Origin: Richelia sinica FACHB-800
Lineage (GTDB): Bacteria; Cyanobacteriota; Cyanobacteriia; Cyanobacteriales; Nostocaceae
Assembly (NCBI RefSeq): GCF_014698825.1
Contig: NZ_JACJTT010000001.1
Location: 372,001 to 436,000, forward strand
Reading direction: 5' to 3'
DNA length: 64,000 nt
Shown here piece after piece: positions 35,904 to 45,087 of this stretch. Below the pieces are notes generated by a model, which was given only the letters and a program-made list of their open reading frames with translations, made no database searches and was not told where the DNA came from. Positions within the stretch are counted from its first letter, which is position 1. Each line of letters begins with the position of its first letter. A program made the translations under genes and the position numbers.

Positions 35904-36401
35904 TTAATCACTACGTAACGCAGAAGATTCGACGATATTCTGGGCATCTAATACCAGCAAAATTTCTTCTTGTTGTACCACACATCCACACAAATAAGGC
36001 ACTAGACTAGATGCCACTTGGCCAATGGGAGAGCGAATTTCATCTGCTTTAAACTTAATTGTGCCTTTAATTTCTTGTATCACCAACCCCAAAAGTTGAG
36101 ATTCACCTTTAATGACGATGACATTATACTGATGTTGACGACGGTCTAGCCCTTCTAAATTGAACATTTTCGGTAAATCAATGACCCAAATAATCCGACT
36201 ACGCCAATTCATCAACCCCAAAATGCAAGCTGGCATATTCGGCATTGCCGTTACAGCTTCTACTGGGACAATGATTGCCTCTTGAGTATGTTTAATTGCT
36301 AAAACTGCACTGGTTTCTTGATTCAATAAAAATTTTAGATAGCTATCTTCCAAAATATTCTGATGGGATTGATAATTAAAATTGATTTTTAAATTATTCA
36401 T
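35904..36401 (-). CDS. cheW: CheW-like chemotaxis adaptor
   Basis: A 165-residue CheW-domain protein: AIIVPVEAVTAMPNMPACIL, GLMNWRSRIIWVIDLPKMF, YNVIVIKGESQLLGLVIQEI and a C-terminal LVLDAQNIVES follow the CheW beta-barrel pattern. It should couple the MCP to CheA. The N-terminal 25 residues are an extension. It sits between the PATAN-REC gene (48 bp) and the MCP gene (59 bp). Confidence 0.9.
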   Translation of the reverse strand: MNNLKINFNYQSHQNILEDSYLKFLLNQETSAVLAIKHTQEAIIVPVEAVTAMPNMPACILGLMNWRSRIIWVIDLPKMFNLEGLDRRQHQYNVIVIKGESQLLGLVIQEIKGTIKFKADEIRSPIGQVASSLVPYLCGCVVQQEEILLVLDAQNIVESSALRSD

Positions 36402-36449
36402 AGTAGCAATAGGGAATAATTAAATAAGTTTTTCACCCAGAATCACGAC

Positions 36450-37436
36450 TTAATTAATGTGTTTATACACCATATTGAGCAAATCCGCTCTACTAAAAGG
36501 TTTAGTTAAATAGCCAGAAGCCTTGACGATTTTTGCTTTTGCTTTGTCTATCAATCCCTTACGCCCAGTTACCATAATAATAGGTGTATTTTTAAATGCT
36601 GTATGTCTCCGTAGTAACGAACACAGTTCATAACCATCTAAATTAGGCATTTCCACATCTAATAAAATTAAATCGGGCTTACTTTTAATTACTTGAATTA
36701 AGGCTTTGAGTGGTTCATTAATCATCACAACGGCAAATTTATGCTCATTTAAAAAATGTTTAATAGAATTTAAAATTGCTGGACTGTCATCAATACAGGC
36801 AACTGTATATGAATTTTGATTATCTGTTAAATGAATTGACCTAGATGTTTGCTCTGTAACTGCTGCAATCATTGAGGTTGCAATCACATTGCTTGAACTA
36901 GCAGATTTCAGATTTTGTCGTTGACGCAACTGTTTTTGACAATCTGCCACAAGTTCACGTAAATCTAAATGACAAAATTTAGGAAATTCCGTTAATTCAT
37001 CATCCGCATTAAATTGATAATTGCCTTGTTTTAAACATAAGAATGACTCTAAAATTTCCTTTGCTAATTCTTCTATCAACGTTGCCGCTTGAGCCGGAGT
37101 GAGATAGCATTCATTGACTAACCAACAAATCAGTTGATAATCCGCATTTACAACTTGATTTTGGCTATCTGATGACTGTCGTAGCTGTTGATAAGCTGGA
37201 TTTTCACTATTCAGAATTTCTGGATTTAGCCTATGTAAATGAATTTCTAGACGCTGCCATAGTTGATCTGAATAATTGGTATAGGTGAGTTTACCATCTT
37301 CTAAATAGATTGACCAATGATATTTTTCAGTAAAAACACGTAAACAACCGATTGTCTGCTTACTGCTTAATTGCGCTAACAGTGAGAACGGATGTAGTTT
37401 TTGAAACAACCCATGGTTACCTAAAGAATTGTTCAT
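36450..37436 (-). CDS. PatA-like response regulator (PATAN/DUF4388-type plus receiver)
   Basis: A 328-residue regulator from the ATG at 37436. Residues about 10-175 form a PATAN/DUF4388-like domain (HPFSLLAQLSSKQTIGCLRV, WSIYLEDGKLTYTNYSDQLW, LKQGNYQFNAD). Residues about 205-325 form a receiver with ACIDDSPAIL, phospho-acceptor Asp in LILLDVEMPNLDG, and YLTKPF. PixG/HmpA/TaxP1-type proteins of this kind head pilus-taxis operons and bind PilB/extension motor components (family knowledge). It is the first gene of the operon. No separate CheY, CheR or CheB follows. Confidence 0.88.
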   Translation of the reverse strand: MNNSLGNHGLFQKLHPFSLLAQLSSKQTIGCLRVFTEKYHWSIYLEDGKLTYTNYSDQLWQRLEIHLHRLNPEILNSENPAYQQLRQSSDSQNQVVNADYQLICWLVNECYLTPAQAATLIEELAKEILESFLCLKQGNYQFNADDELTEFPKFCHLDLRELVADCQKQLRQRQNLKSASSSNVIATSMIAAVTEQTSRSIHLTDNQNSYTVACIDDSPAILNSIKHFLNEHKFAVVMINEPLKALIQVIKSKPDLILLDVEMPNLDGYELCSLLRRHTAFKNTPIIMVTGRKGLIDKAKAKIVKASGYLTKPFSRADLLNMVYKHIN

Positions 37437-37811
37437 GACGGGATTTTTTACTGAAGTTAAATGTAAACAGTACCGAGACGGAATCAATTACACAGATTTT
37501 GTCCTGTTCCCTCCCGCAATCAATTTAATTCGGTTCAGTTATTTATAGTTGAAAGGATAGCTATTGATGAGAGACAGATATTCAGTCGGTATCTTCCCCA
37601 TCGCTGCTATGATCATCTGCTTGCAAATATACCGCGTCAATAAAATTAAGATTATACCTTTAACCTAAGTCCAATTCTGCATATTCTCTTGATACCTGAG
37701 ACATAGTTTCAGTCCAGGATTTTTAGCTAAATTCAATACCCCATCTCATGTGGGGGAGAGGCAGTTAATTAAGTTAGAGTAAAGATAAGTTAAGAAAAAT
37801 TTGTAAAGTCA
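37437..37811. other. Divergent promoter region between chemosensory operon and HEAT gene
   Basis: A 375-bp gap between divergent starts. Near the HEAT gene, TAAGTTA occurs twice as a direct repeat (37770-37776 and 37786-37792, 16 bp apart), a possible regulator site. I see nothing else that I can name. Confidence 0.35.
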
Positions 37812-38498
37812 ATGGCTCCTCCCAGTTTACAGGTAATTTCTGAGCAGTTAGAAAGTCCCAATTTGCGCGATCGCATGGTGGCCCTGGCCAGTTTGCGCGA
37901 AGTGCCCTCAGAGGATGCTGTCCCTTTAATTAAAAAGGTGTTGGCAGATGAATCTTTACAGCTACGTTCCATGGCCATATTTGCTTTAGGGGTGAAACAA
38001 ACCCCAGAATGCTATGCCATTTTGGTGAAAATTCTGGAAACTGACCCTGACTATGGTATTCGTGCGGATGCGGCAGGTGCATTAGGATACTTAGGTGATG
38101 CGAGAGCCGTGGAGGTGCTGTCACGGGCATTTTATGAAGATACAGATTGGCTAGTCCGGTTTAGTGCTGCCGTCTCTTTAGGTAACATTAAAGACCCCCG
38201 TGCTCGTGAAATTCTGATTCAGGCCCTCGATAGCCCAGAAGTAGTGATCCAGCAAGCAGCTATATCTGCCTTGGGAGAAATACAAGCTACTGAATCTGTA
38301 GAGCAAATTCTGCGCTTTGTCCAATCAGAAGATTGGTTAGTACGTCAACGCTTGGCAGAAGCTTTAGGCAATCTACCCACCCCGAAAAGCGTTTCCGCTC
38401 TCAAATACCTGGAAAAAGATAGTCATCCTCACGTGGCTGAAGCCGCAGGGATTTCTCTCCAAAGGCTGGGACAAACAACCAACTTGATTGGCGATTAA
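37812..38498 (+). CDS. HEAT-repeat protein (PBS-lyase-type repeats, NblB-like)
   Basis: A 228-residue all-helical protein made of about six HEAT/PBS-lyase repeats of ~31 residues, recognisable by recurring ALGxxxx units (MAIFALGVKQTPECYAILVK, AAGALGYLGDARAVEVLSRA, AAVSLGNIKDPRAREILIQA, AISALGEIQATESVEQILRF). Similar proteins act as bilin lyase subunits (CpcE/F) or in phycobilisome degradation (NblB). It has no catalytic motif. It is followed after 65 bp by a CpcS-type lyase, which supports a phycobiliprotein-related role, with NblB-like the best guess. Confidence 0.8.
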   Translation: MAPPSLQVISEQLESPNLRDRMVALASLREVPSEDAVPLIKKVLADESLQLRSMAIFALGVKQTPECYAILVKILETDPDYGIRADAAGALGYLGDARAVEVLSRAFYEDTDWLVRFSAAVSLGNIKDPRAREILIQALDSPEVVIQQAAISALGEIQATESVEQILRFVQSEDWLVRQRLAEALGNLPTPKSVSALKYLEKDSHPHVAEAAGISLQRLGQTTNLIGD

Positions 38499-38563
38499 AG
38501 TCTCTTCCTAGCTTTTAATAATAAATGGGATCGTTAATATTTTGATGCAGGATAGTTTCATCC

Positions 38564-39133
38564 ATGACCGTTGAAGAATTTTTTGAATTAAGTGCTGGTA
38601 AATGGTTTTCTCACCGCACTAGCCACCATTTAGCCTTTAAACAAGCTGAAGATGGTAAATCGGAGATCAATATTGAGACTCTCCCAGCTGATCATCCAGA
38701 GGTAATTAAGCTGTGTCAACAGTATGAAGTTGACCCTAGCACAGCGACCTGTGGAGCCAGAGTTACCTGGAACGGCACTATGGAATGGGACGAAGAAAAA
38801 CACGAAGGTTCTACAGTGTTAGTAACAGTTCCCGACCAAGATAGTCCTGATGAAGGTAAGCTGCTGCGGGAAATGGGTTACGCAGAAAAAGCCCCAGTGG
38901 CAGGACGCTATAAAATTGGCACTGATGGTGCTTTAACTTTGACTACAGAATACGAAACCATGTGGTCAGAAGAACGCTTATGGTTTGCTAGTCCTAATTT
39001 ACGGATGCGAGTCAGTGTTCTCAAGCGGTTTGGTGGTTTTAGCATGGCTTCTTTCACTTCAGAAATTCGTATGGGAGGCGCACCTGCTAAAGCGGCTGAG
39101 GCAGCTAATTCAGTCAATACACCATCAGGTTAA
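38564..39133 (+). CDS. cpcS: CpcS/CpeS-type phycobiliprotein chromophore lyase
   Basis: A 189-residue lipocalin-fold lyase that attaches phycocyanobilin to Cys84-type sites of phycobiliproteins. The N-terminus [20 protein letters not shown], the central [20 protein letters not shown], and [28 protein letters not shown] are S-type lyase motifs. The Nostoc PCC 7120 universal S-type lyase is recalled to have a HEAT-protein neighbour similar to the one here. The C-terminal tail is Ala-rich and not conserved. Two terminator hairpins follow. Confidence 0.88.
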   Translation: MTVEEFFELSAGKWFSHRTSHHLAFKQAEDGKSEINIETLPADHPEVIKLCQQYEVDPSTATCGARVTWNGTMEWDEEKHEGSTVLVTVPDQDSPDEGKLLREMGYAEKAPVAGRYKIGTDGALTLTTEYETMWSEERLWFASPNLRMRVSVLKRFGGFSMASFTSEIRMGGAPAKAAEAANSVNTPSG

Positions 39134-39144
39134 AACTGAAATTA

Positions 39145-39178
39145 CAGCAGTAAAGCCCGCACAATCGGGCTTGCTGTG
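39145..39178 (+). terminator. Terminator hairpin after cpcS
   Basis: AAGCCCG and CGGGCTT pair around CACAAT, and outer ACAGCA pairs with the downstream GCTGT. The structure starts 12 bp after the cpcS stop codon; AAAATTTTT follows. Confidence 0.75.
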
Positions 39179-39197
39179 AAAATTTTTATACTAAAAA

Positions 39198-39221
39198 AAA
39201 CCAGCCTCCCACAGCTGGTTT
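39198..39221. terminator. Second, probably bidirectional terminator
   Basis: AAACCAGC (39198-39205) and GCTGGTTT (39214-39221) are perfect inverted repeats. An A-run lies before and a T-rich stretch after (TCTAAAAATTTTTTG), as expected for a hairpin working on both strands between convergent genes. The rest of the 39134-39469 gap shows nothing more. Confidence 0.7.
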
Positions 39222-39469
39222 CTAAAAATTTTTTGTCGCGTTGTCTTCTCAATAGAGTCAAAACCAAATTGCGCGTTCCCAAAATGCAACGGGCAACTTT
39301 TCTTAACAAGATTGTAACAGCCAGTACAGATTTTTCATCAGAATTTATCAAAAAATATCTGCCTCCGGGTCGGTCTCCTTTATGTTAAATGGAAGATGTG
39401 TAATAAAAATAGCATCTTGTTTCAGGGATATTGGGGAGGTATGCGACTAGCGATTCATAGCTCGTGGCA

Positions 39470-41206
39470 CTAGGAAATTTCTGACATCACCACTAATTGT
39501 GGTTTTCCCCAGAGGATCGTTTCTTGTTTATAAATGGCAATCCCTGGTTTAGCCCCTTTGGGTTTGTAGACATACTTGGGTTGAGTATAAACTACGGGTA
39601 CTTGCTCACTTTGGCGAGCGCGACTAAAGTAGGCTGCCAGGTTGGCGACAAATTGTAAGTCCGTTTCTTCTGGAACTGCACCGGGTGGTAAGCGTAGGAG
39701 TACATGACTACCGGGGATTTCTTGGGCATGAAACCACAGGTCATAATCCCCAGCGACTCTAAATGTCAGATAATCATTTTGATGGTTGTTACGGCCGATG
39801 ACTACTTCAAATCCACTGGGAGTGCTGTAACGGTGGAAGTTAGTGCTGGCGGGTTCGTTGGGGTTGCGGGTGCGGTAGTCTAGTTCTTGGAGATATTTCT
39901 GCTCAATGAGTTCATCGCGAATTTCTTCCAGAGCTTGGAGGTCTTCTGTGGATTGGTAATTGTCGATTTGGGCGATCGCTGCTTCTACTTGTTCTAAATA
40001 ATCTATTTCTGTTTGCACCTCAAATAACAATGGTTCTACGGCTGCGCGAGCGCGTTTGAGTTTTTGGTGCTGTTTGTACAGGTTTTGGGCATTCTGGACG
40101 GCATTTTTATCTGGTTGGAGGGCGATCGCTACTGGTTCCCCTGTTTCAAAATCGGCAATTGTCATCTCCTTCATTCCCGGTTCCCAGTTGTGCAGGTATG
40201 CCATTAATAAATCAGCCTTTTGCCGATATTCATCTGCTTGGTCTGACTGGTGCAAGCGATCGCTAAAAGTTTGGGCTTTATGGCGTAATTTACCAAGAAT
40301 GTTTTGTAATTTTTGACTTAATTGATGGCGTAATTGGGCAAATAGTTGTTGGTTTAGCTGGTTAGTATAGTAATCGTTGATCAGTTCTTGGACATTTCGT
40401 GCAGGTTTAGTAGCACCCCACCCCATGACTGTATAGCCATTGCCAGTCCAAGCCGGCTGAAATTGTGCTGAGTCTAAAGCTTTTAACCATTCCTGCCAAT
40501 TACTAAACAACCGTTGCCAGTCATCTTCGGTCAAATTGTCGGTGTTGGTATCTGGTGCTATCTCTGCTGCTAGCAACATCGACTCTAACAAGGATGCACT
40601 CAAGCCACTATAGGTTTTGAGTAACTGCCGTTTAATCCCCCCTGGTACTAAACTCACCCGTTCTTGCCAACGTTCTAAAGGTTCACCCAGATGGGGAATA
40701 GTGCCTGTGAGTTTGGGGGGTGTTTCGTAAACTTGTCCGGTTTGGATGGGACGCACACTTGATTGTTGCTGACTGACTTGATGGGCTGCGGTAATAATCA
40801 CATTGTTTGCATCTGTGAGAATCACATTGCTATATTTGCCCATAATCTCTGCATACAGGTGATAGAGGGGGCTTTCACCGGGACGACGGGCAAATTGTAA
40901 ATCAACCACTCTTTCCCAAGGGGCAATAGTTTCCATCCCCATTAATGCCAACCCACCCAATTGATGGATGAGTTGTTGACTAAAGGTGAAAGTATCTGGT
41001 GTGCGTGGTGGTGGGTCACCAATACAAATATGTGCAGCTTGGGGATGCCAGGAAATTTCTAGCCAATCCCGTTGTTTAAGGGTGCGTAGGGCGATGGCAA
41101 TGGTATAGCGATCGCGCTGATATACTTGTTCTGTCCGCGCAGGTAGCCAATGAGCGCGGAGTTCACTACAAGCAGCTGTAAGGGTCGTAAAATCAACTGG
41201 AAGCAA
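39470..41206 (-). CDS. rqcH: RqcH (Rqc2/NFACT family), ribosome-associated quality control
   Basis: Binds stalled 50S-nascent-chain complexes and recruits Ala-tRNA to add C-terminal Ala tails as degradation signals. The NFACT-N domain (1-220) opens DFTTLTAACSELRAHWLPAR and contains LYAEIMGKYSNVIL. A coiled-coil middle (~280-420) and an NFACT-R domain (~455-570: YSTPSGFEVVIGRNNHQND, DLWFHAQEIPGSHVLLR) follow. The conserved DR motif needed for tailing in Bacillus reads ER here (PWERVVDL). The start is TTG at 41206: it gives the family N-terminus, and a stop lies four codons upstream. Confidence 0.9.
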   Translation of the reverse strand: MLPVDFTTLTAACSELRAHWLPARTEQVYQRDRYTIAIALRTLKQRDWLEISWHPQAAHICIGDPPPRTPDTFTFSQQLIHQLGGLALMGMETIAPWERVVDLQFARRPGESPLYHLYAEIMGKYSNVILTDANNVIITAAHQVSQQQSSVRPIQTGQVYETPPKLTGTIPHLGEPLERWQERVSLVPGGIKRQLLKTYSGLSASLLESMLLAAEIAPDTNTDNLTEDDWQRLFSNWQEWLKALDSAQFQPAWTGNGYTVMGWGATKPARNVQELINDYYTNQLNQQLFAQLRHQLSQKLQNILGKLRHKAQTFSDRLHQSDQADEYRQKADLLMAYLHNWEPGMKEMTIADFETGEPVAIALQPDKNAVQNAQNLYKQHQKLKRARAAVEPLLFEVQTEIDYLEQVEAAIAQIDNYQSTEDLQALEEIRDELIEQKYLQELDYRTRNPNEPASTNFHRYSTPSGFEVVIGRNNHQNDYLTFRVAGDYDLWFHAQEIPGSHVLLRLPPGAVPEETDLQFVANLAAYFSRARQSEQVPVVYTQPKYVYKPKGAKPGIAIYKQETILWGKPQLVVMSEIS

Positions 41207-41473
41207 AACAATTAATCAATGGCTGTTCAACATTGATGGTTAGTATACTTCTATCTTCTCTGATTCTTGGTTGTCTCAACCAATTTTTCTCTGCTTACCC
41301 TCATTTGTCAAAAATTGAGGAATTGATTGCTTGAGCACTGTACCAAAACTTGTATTGCGCTCAAGTGAAGCTGTTTGAGGGGATGACAAGGTTAACACAA
41401 GAGCGATCGCTTGATGAGTGGATGCCCTTGTGCGGGAATCGAATCCTGTACTTAAGCATCCAAATCATGGCTA

Positions 41474-41746
41474 TTACTGCCAAGGTGAGGGGATTGGTGT
41501 GGTTGAAATGACTTTATTCGCCATCAATCTAATAGCTGTTTTACCGCATTTTGGGCATTCCAGTTCTAGAAACTGAGGAGATGACACTTCCACTTCACTC
41601 AATAAACCTTGTTTACAATGCCAGCATTCAAAAATCACTCTACTTACAGGTTGATTACAGTCTAGAATCTTGACGTGTTGAAAATGGGTGGTCTCGGATT
41701 CTGGTCTTCTGGGTTTATAGGATTTTCTGATTTCTCTAACTTCCAT
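41474..41746 (-). CDS. Small zinc-ribbon-like protein, hypothetical
   Basis: A 90-residue protein with two CxxC pairs (FECWHCKQGLL and LECPKCGKTAI) 23 residues apart, consistent with a zinc ribbon. The N-terminal 40 residues are basic (RKSYKPRRPESETTH). No family is recognised. It could bind nucleic acid or be a metal-site adaptor. The ATG at 41746 is preceded by a weak AGG. It stands alone between the SPS-like and RqcH genes. Confidence 0.6.
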   Translation of the reverse strand: MEVREIRKSYKPRRPESETTHFQHVKILDCNQPVSRVIFECWHCKQGLLSEVEVSSPQFLELECPKCGKTAIRLMANKVISTTPIPSPWQ

Positions 41747-41995
41747 CTTCTTACCTGTCTAAGTTGCTGTTCGATTTCTAGGAATTACATCCCAGTCTTG
41801 GGAGCGTCGGATGACTATAATTGCCAAATTCATCCATCATTGTGTCACCTTCCCTTCTCTATCGTCTAACTTCTGTCAAACAATTCTTTTCAGAAGTATG
41901 GTTAACGTTACACTTCACTATCACCACCATAAGGAAGATAGAAATAATTGCTCCTTGGTTTTGTTCTTCACTAGGGATGTAATTCCTGCAAAACC

Positions 41996-43264
41996 TTATT
42001 TAGCAACTAAGACAGGCTCTTTGGCTGTTGGAGTCAGAATTTGGGTATATAAAGCATCTAACTGGCTAGCCACTCCATCCCAGCTAAAACGGTCTTTGAC
42101 ACGATTCTGACCGGCTTGACCCAATTCTTCCCGCCATTGGGGGTTAGTTAAAATGCGGTCAATTGCCTTGCTAAAGGCTGGGATATCTTGGGGTGGTACA
42201 AGTAAGCCTGTTTTTTCGTTCACCACGGTAAATTGTAGACCTCCCACATCACTAGCTACCACTGGTGTACCACTGGCCATAGCTTCAATGGCCACTAAGC
42301 CAAAGGGTTCATAATGGCTAGGAACAACGCAAACATCAGCGGCCGCGTAATAGGTAGGGAGAATTTCTTGACTCAAACGGCCGGGAAGGATTGTACATGC
42401 AGTCATTCCTAATTCTCTGACAATACCTTCAATGCGATCGCGCTCTCTACCGTCGCTATTACCTGGTGTACTTCCACCCCCAATAATCAGCTGTAATTTT
42501 TCTGAACCATAGAACTGGGATTGACGTACAGCACGGACTAGGGTTTCTATGCCTTTGCGGGGGTCAAAACGGCCCACATACAGCACCACTTTGGCTTCTG
42601 GATCGATTTTTAGTAATTTTCTAGCTGTTTCGCGGTCAACAGACCCAAATCTGTGAATATCTGTACCACAGGGAATGATTTCGATTTCACCTTTTTGGGA
42701 AACAAGCGATCGCATATGTTCATATTCTTGTGGACTTGTAGCCACAATTCTTTCTGCTGTTTCCAACACCTGTTTTTCGACTCGCAAACGGTCACTAGCA
42801 ACGGGGGGAATAGACTTGAGGGAATTATATTTAACTATGCCTAAAGAATGATAAGTGTGAACTTGTTTACTGCCTTGTTTTTGCTTTAATTGCATTCCCA
42901 CCCAGCTAGAAAGCCAGTAATTGCTATGTACAAGTTTGTATTTAATCTCGTTTTCTTTTTGAAATTCTAATAACTGATCAACAAATTCTCGCAAATATTG
43001 AAAACCTTGATCCCTTGGTACAAATTCTACTGGTCCCGATGTTAAACGGATAGTGCGACATTGAGAATTATGTTTAACAATAGTTTCCTGATCAGCACTC
43101 ACTCTCCGACTAAACATATCAACTTCCCACCCTAAATGAGATAGTGCTTCACCTACTTGGCGTACATAAACATTTTGTCCGCCAGCTTCTTCTTTACCAA
43201 TCTCAATAGCTGGGTCACCATGGACTGATATCAAGGCAATACGTTTCTCAGTTTTTGAGTTCAT
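41996..43264 (-). CDS. Sucrose-phosphate-synthase-like glycosyltransferase, family 4
   Basis: A 422-residue GT4 enzyme. The N-terminus (IALISVHGDPAIEIGKEEAG, GQNVYVRQVGEAL) is the donor/acceptor loop shared by sucrose synthases and sucrose-phosphate synthases. The C-terminal domain has VGRFDPRKGIETLVRA and the E-x7-E motif in EPFGLVAIEAMASGTPVV. The length corresponds to the minimal single-domain SPS of filamentous cyanobacteria, without a phosphatase domain. A different sugar donor cannot be excluded. No sucrose-phosphatase gene is adjacent. Confidence 0.8.
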   Translation of the reverse strand: MNSKTEKRIALISVHGDPAIEIGKEEAGGQNVYVRQVGEALSHLGWEVDMFSRRVSADQETIVKHNSQCRTIRLTSGPVEFVPRDQGFQYLREFVDQLLEFQKENEIKYKLVHSNYWLSSWVGMQLKQKQGSKQVHTYHSLGIVKYNSLKSIPPVASDRLRVEKQVLETAERIVATSPQEYEHMRSLVSQKGEIEIIPCGTDIHRFGSVDRETARKLLKIDPEAKVVLYVGRFDPRKGIETLVRAVRQSQFYGSEKLQLIIGGGSTPGNSDGRERDRIEGIVRELGMTACTILPGRLSQEILPTYYAAADVCVVPSHYEPFGLVAIEAMASGTPVVASDVGGLQFTVVNEKTGLLVPPQDIPAFSKAIDRILTNPQWREELGQAGQNRVKDRFSWDGVASQLDALYTQILTPTAKEPVLVAK

Positions 43265-43939
43265 AGGTTTGTCTGTTGCTAATTTTAATGAAGTCGCAGA
43301 CGATTACAAGCCTTTGCCTATCAGGCTTTCACAGAGTTATTACAAAAATTGATGATTATTTATTTTAACTTTGATTATGTCATTACTTCAGCTATTTTTA
43401 ACATTTTTAGTTGTGAATATCCATGGTTTATTTCACACTCCCATATTTAATTTATTTATATCTGATTGATTTATATTCATTTCTAATACCTTTGATAGAT
43501 GTGATTCTATCCTTTAGATAGATATTTGCTCGCCATATCTGTAATGAGAAGATGAGGCTATTTGCATAGTAAATTACTGATAATCATCCACTCAGAGCAT
43601 CAACGTCAGAAATTATATTTATCATTTATCTTTTTGATTAACAGTCTATTTTTATTCAGGTCTATGCTCTAGTTTTGCGATTACACATAACTAGGAGAAC
43701 ACAATATTTGATATAGGCTGATATAAACACGGAAATTATTTTGCTGCTAACAAATAAATAGTTATTGCGTGGAAATTTTCACGCTTAAATTGCTATCAAA
43801 TCTGACAGTGATGATTGTTAGCTCATCAACTAGAAAAAATTTCACTCTTTTGAGTTAAATATAATATTATGAATCTTTACAAAATTTTGTTAAATAAGAT
43901 ACTGTTTTTCTTTTTAGTGTTAATTTTATCTCCCAACAC
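43265..43939. other. A/T-rich 675-bp intergenic gap
   Basis: A long A/T-rich stretch between two same-strand glycosyltransferase genes. The only symmetrical feature I see is a small hairpin, GCGTG-GAAATTTT-CACGC (43768-43785). No credible gene or repeat is visible; it probably holds the promoter of the SPS-like gene at its left end. Confidence 0.4.
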
Positions 43940-45007
43940 CTAAATATGTTGTTTTAACACCTCTACAGTTGCTTGTCCGGTTTTGTCCCAACTAAATAGA
44001 TTGGCTCTAGCAAGACTTTTTTGCGAGAGTTGTTGTCTGAGGCCAGAACCGTTGATGATCATCTTCATCGCTGCCGTAATTTCCTCGGTGTTGTAGGGAT
44101 TAATCAGCATAGCTGCATCACCAGCAACTTCAGGAAGAGAGGAAATGTTAGAAGTGATCACCGGAGTACCACAGGCCATTGCTTCCAGAACAGGAAAACC
44201 AAAACCTTCCCACAGACTAGGAAAAACCAAGGCTATTGCTTGATTGATGATGATTGGTAGTTCACTATAAGGAACATAGTTGAGAAATTTGACCAAATGA
44301 GTAATACCCAATGCTGCGACTTGGGACTGTAACAAGGGTGTATACCGCTGATCACTAGGGCCTGCTAACCACAATTCATAATCATCTCTCTCAGGTAGAG
44401 CAGAGAAAGCAGTAATTAGTCGCTGTAAGTTTTTGTAAGGGTCTGGACGACCGATATAGAGAAAGTAGTTGCGGGTGGGTAGATTGAGAAACCGGAAGTG
44501 AGTGCGATCATGTGCTAAAGGAATTGGGGTAATTTTATCAATAGGAATATGTAAAAAATCAGTGATATCTTGAGCAGTAGCTTGGGAATTACAAATAATA
44601 TGTTCTGCTTGTTTTAAAACTTGGGGAACGTAGTAACGATGATATGGTGTGAGTGGTGAAATTTTTTTCGGGAACCTTAAGGGAATCAAGTCGTGGAACA
44701 TCACCACAAATCGACAATTTTGATATAAAGGCGCTTCTGGTAGAGGAGAAAATAATAAACTGGGTTTGAGTTGTTGATAGACTTGTGGTAATTGCCATTG
44801 CGTCCACATTAACCGGGATAAATGACCTTTGGAGCCTTGGTCTGGTGTTAAGTTATTGGGAACAGAGTAACAATCGTAGTGGGGAATTTGGGTGCTACTT
44901 AATAATATTGGGTTTAAGTCTTTTAAATAAGGAAAAATCTGATTAGCATAGTTAGTTATACCTGTTGGTTTTTTACTGATAAATGATAGATTAACTAGGA
45001 TTTTGCC
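43940..45007 (-). CDS. Glycosyltransferase family 4 (mannosyltransferase-like)
   Basis: A 355-residue GT-B enzyme from the ATG at 45007 (an ATG five codons earlier is also possible). The acceptor domain includes VMFHDLIPLRFPKKISPLTP and HIICNSQATAQDI, typical of RfaB/MtfB-like mannosyltransferases. The donor domain has YFLYIGRPDPYKNLQRLITA and the E-x7-E motif in EGFGFPVLEAMACGTPVITS. The substrate is unknown; it is probably involved in surface glycan or glycolipid synthesis. It ends close to an A/T-rich gap. Confidence 0.85.
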   Translation of the reverse strand, partial: GKILVNLSFISKKPTGITNYANQIFPYLKDLNPILLSSTQIPHYDCYSVPNNLTPDQGSKGHLSRLMWTQWQLPQVYQQLKPSLLFSPLPEAPLYQNCRFVVMFHDLIPLRFPKKISPLTPYHRYYVPQVLKQAEHIICNSQATAQDITDFLHIPIDKITPIPLAHDRTHFRFLNLPTRNYFLYIGRPDPYKNLQRLITAFSALPERDDYELWLAGPSDQRYTPLLQSQVAALGITHLVKFLNYVPYSELPIIINQAIALVFPSLWEGFGFPVLEAMACGTPVITSNISSLPEVAGDAAMLINPYNTEEITAAMKMIINGSGLRQQLSQKSLARANLFSWDKTGQATVEVLKQHI

Positions 45008-45087
45008 CATGAAAGTTTTCATTATTGCTGTTAGTCAATGGGGTGCATAATAGCATCGCTTCAGGCACCCATAAACATCATAAATCT

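Noticed and set aside
41421-41466. tRNA-like segment (GGATGCCC, then GCGGGAATCGAATCCTG, ending AAGCATCC)
   Set aside because: It resembles the T-arm region of a tRNA on the reverse strand, but the T-stem does not pair, and no D-arm or anticodon stem is present. At best it is a relic.
43869-43943. 24-codon hydrophobic open frame
   Set aside because: No ribosome binding site, overlaps the end of a glycosyltransferase gene, and a hydrophobic frame is expected by chance in this A/T-rich gap.
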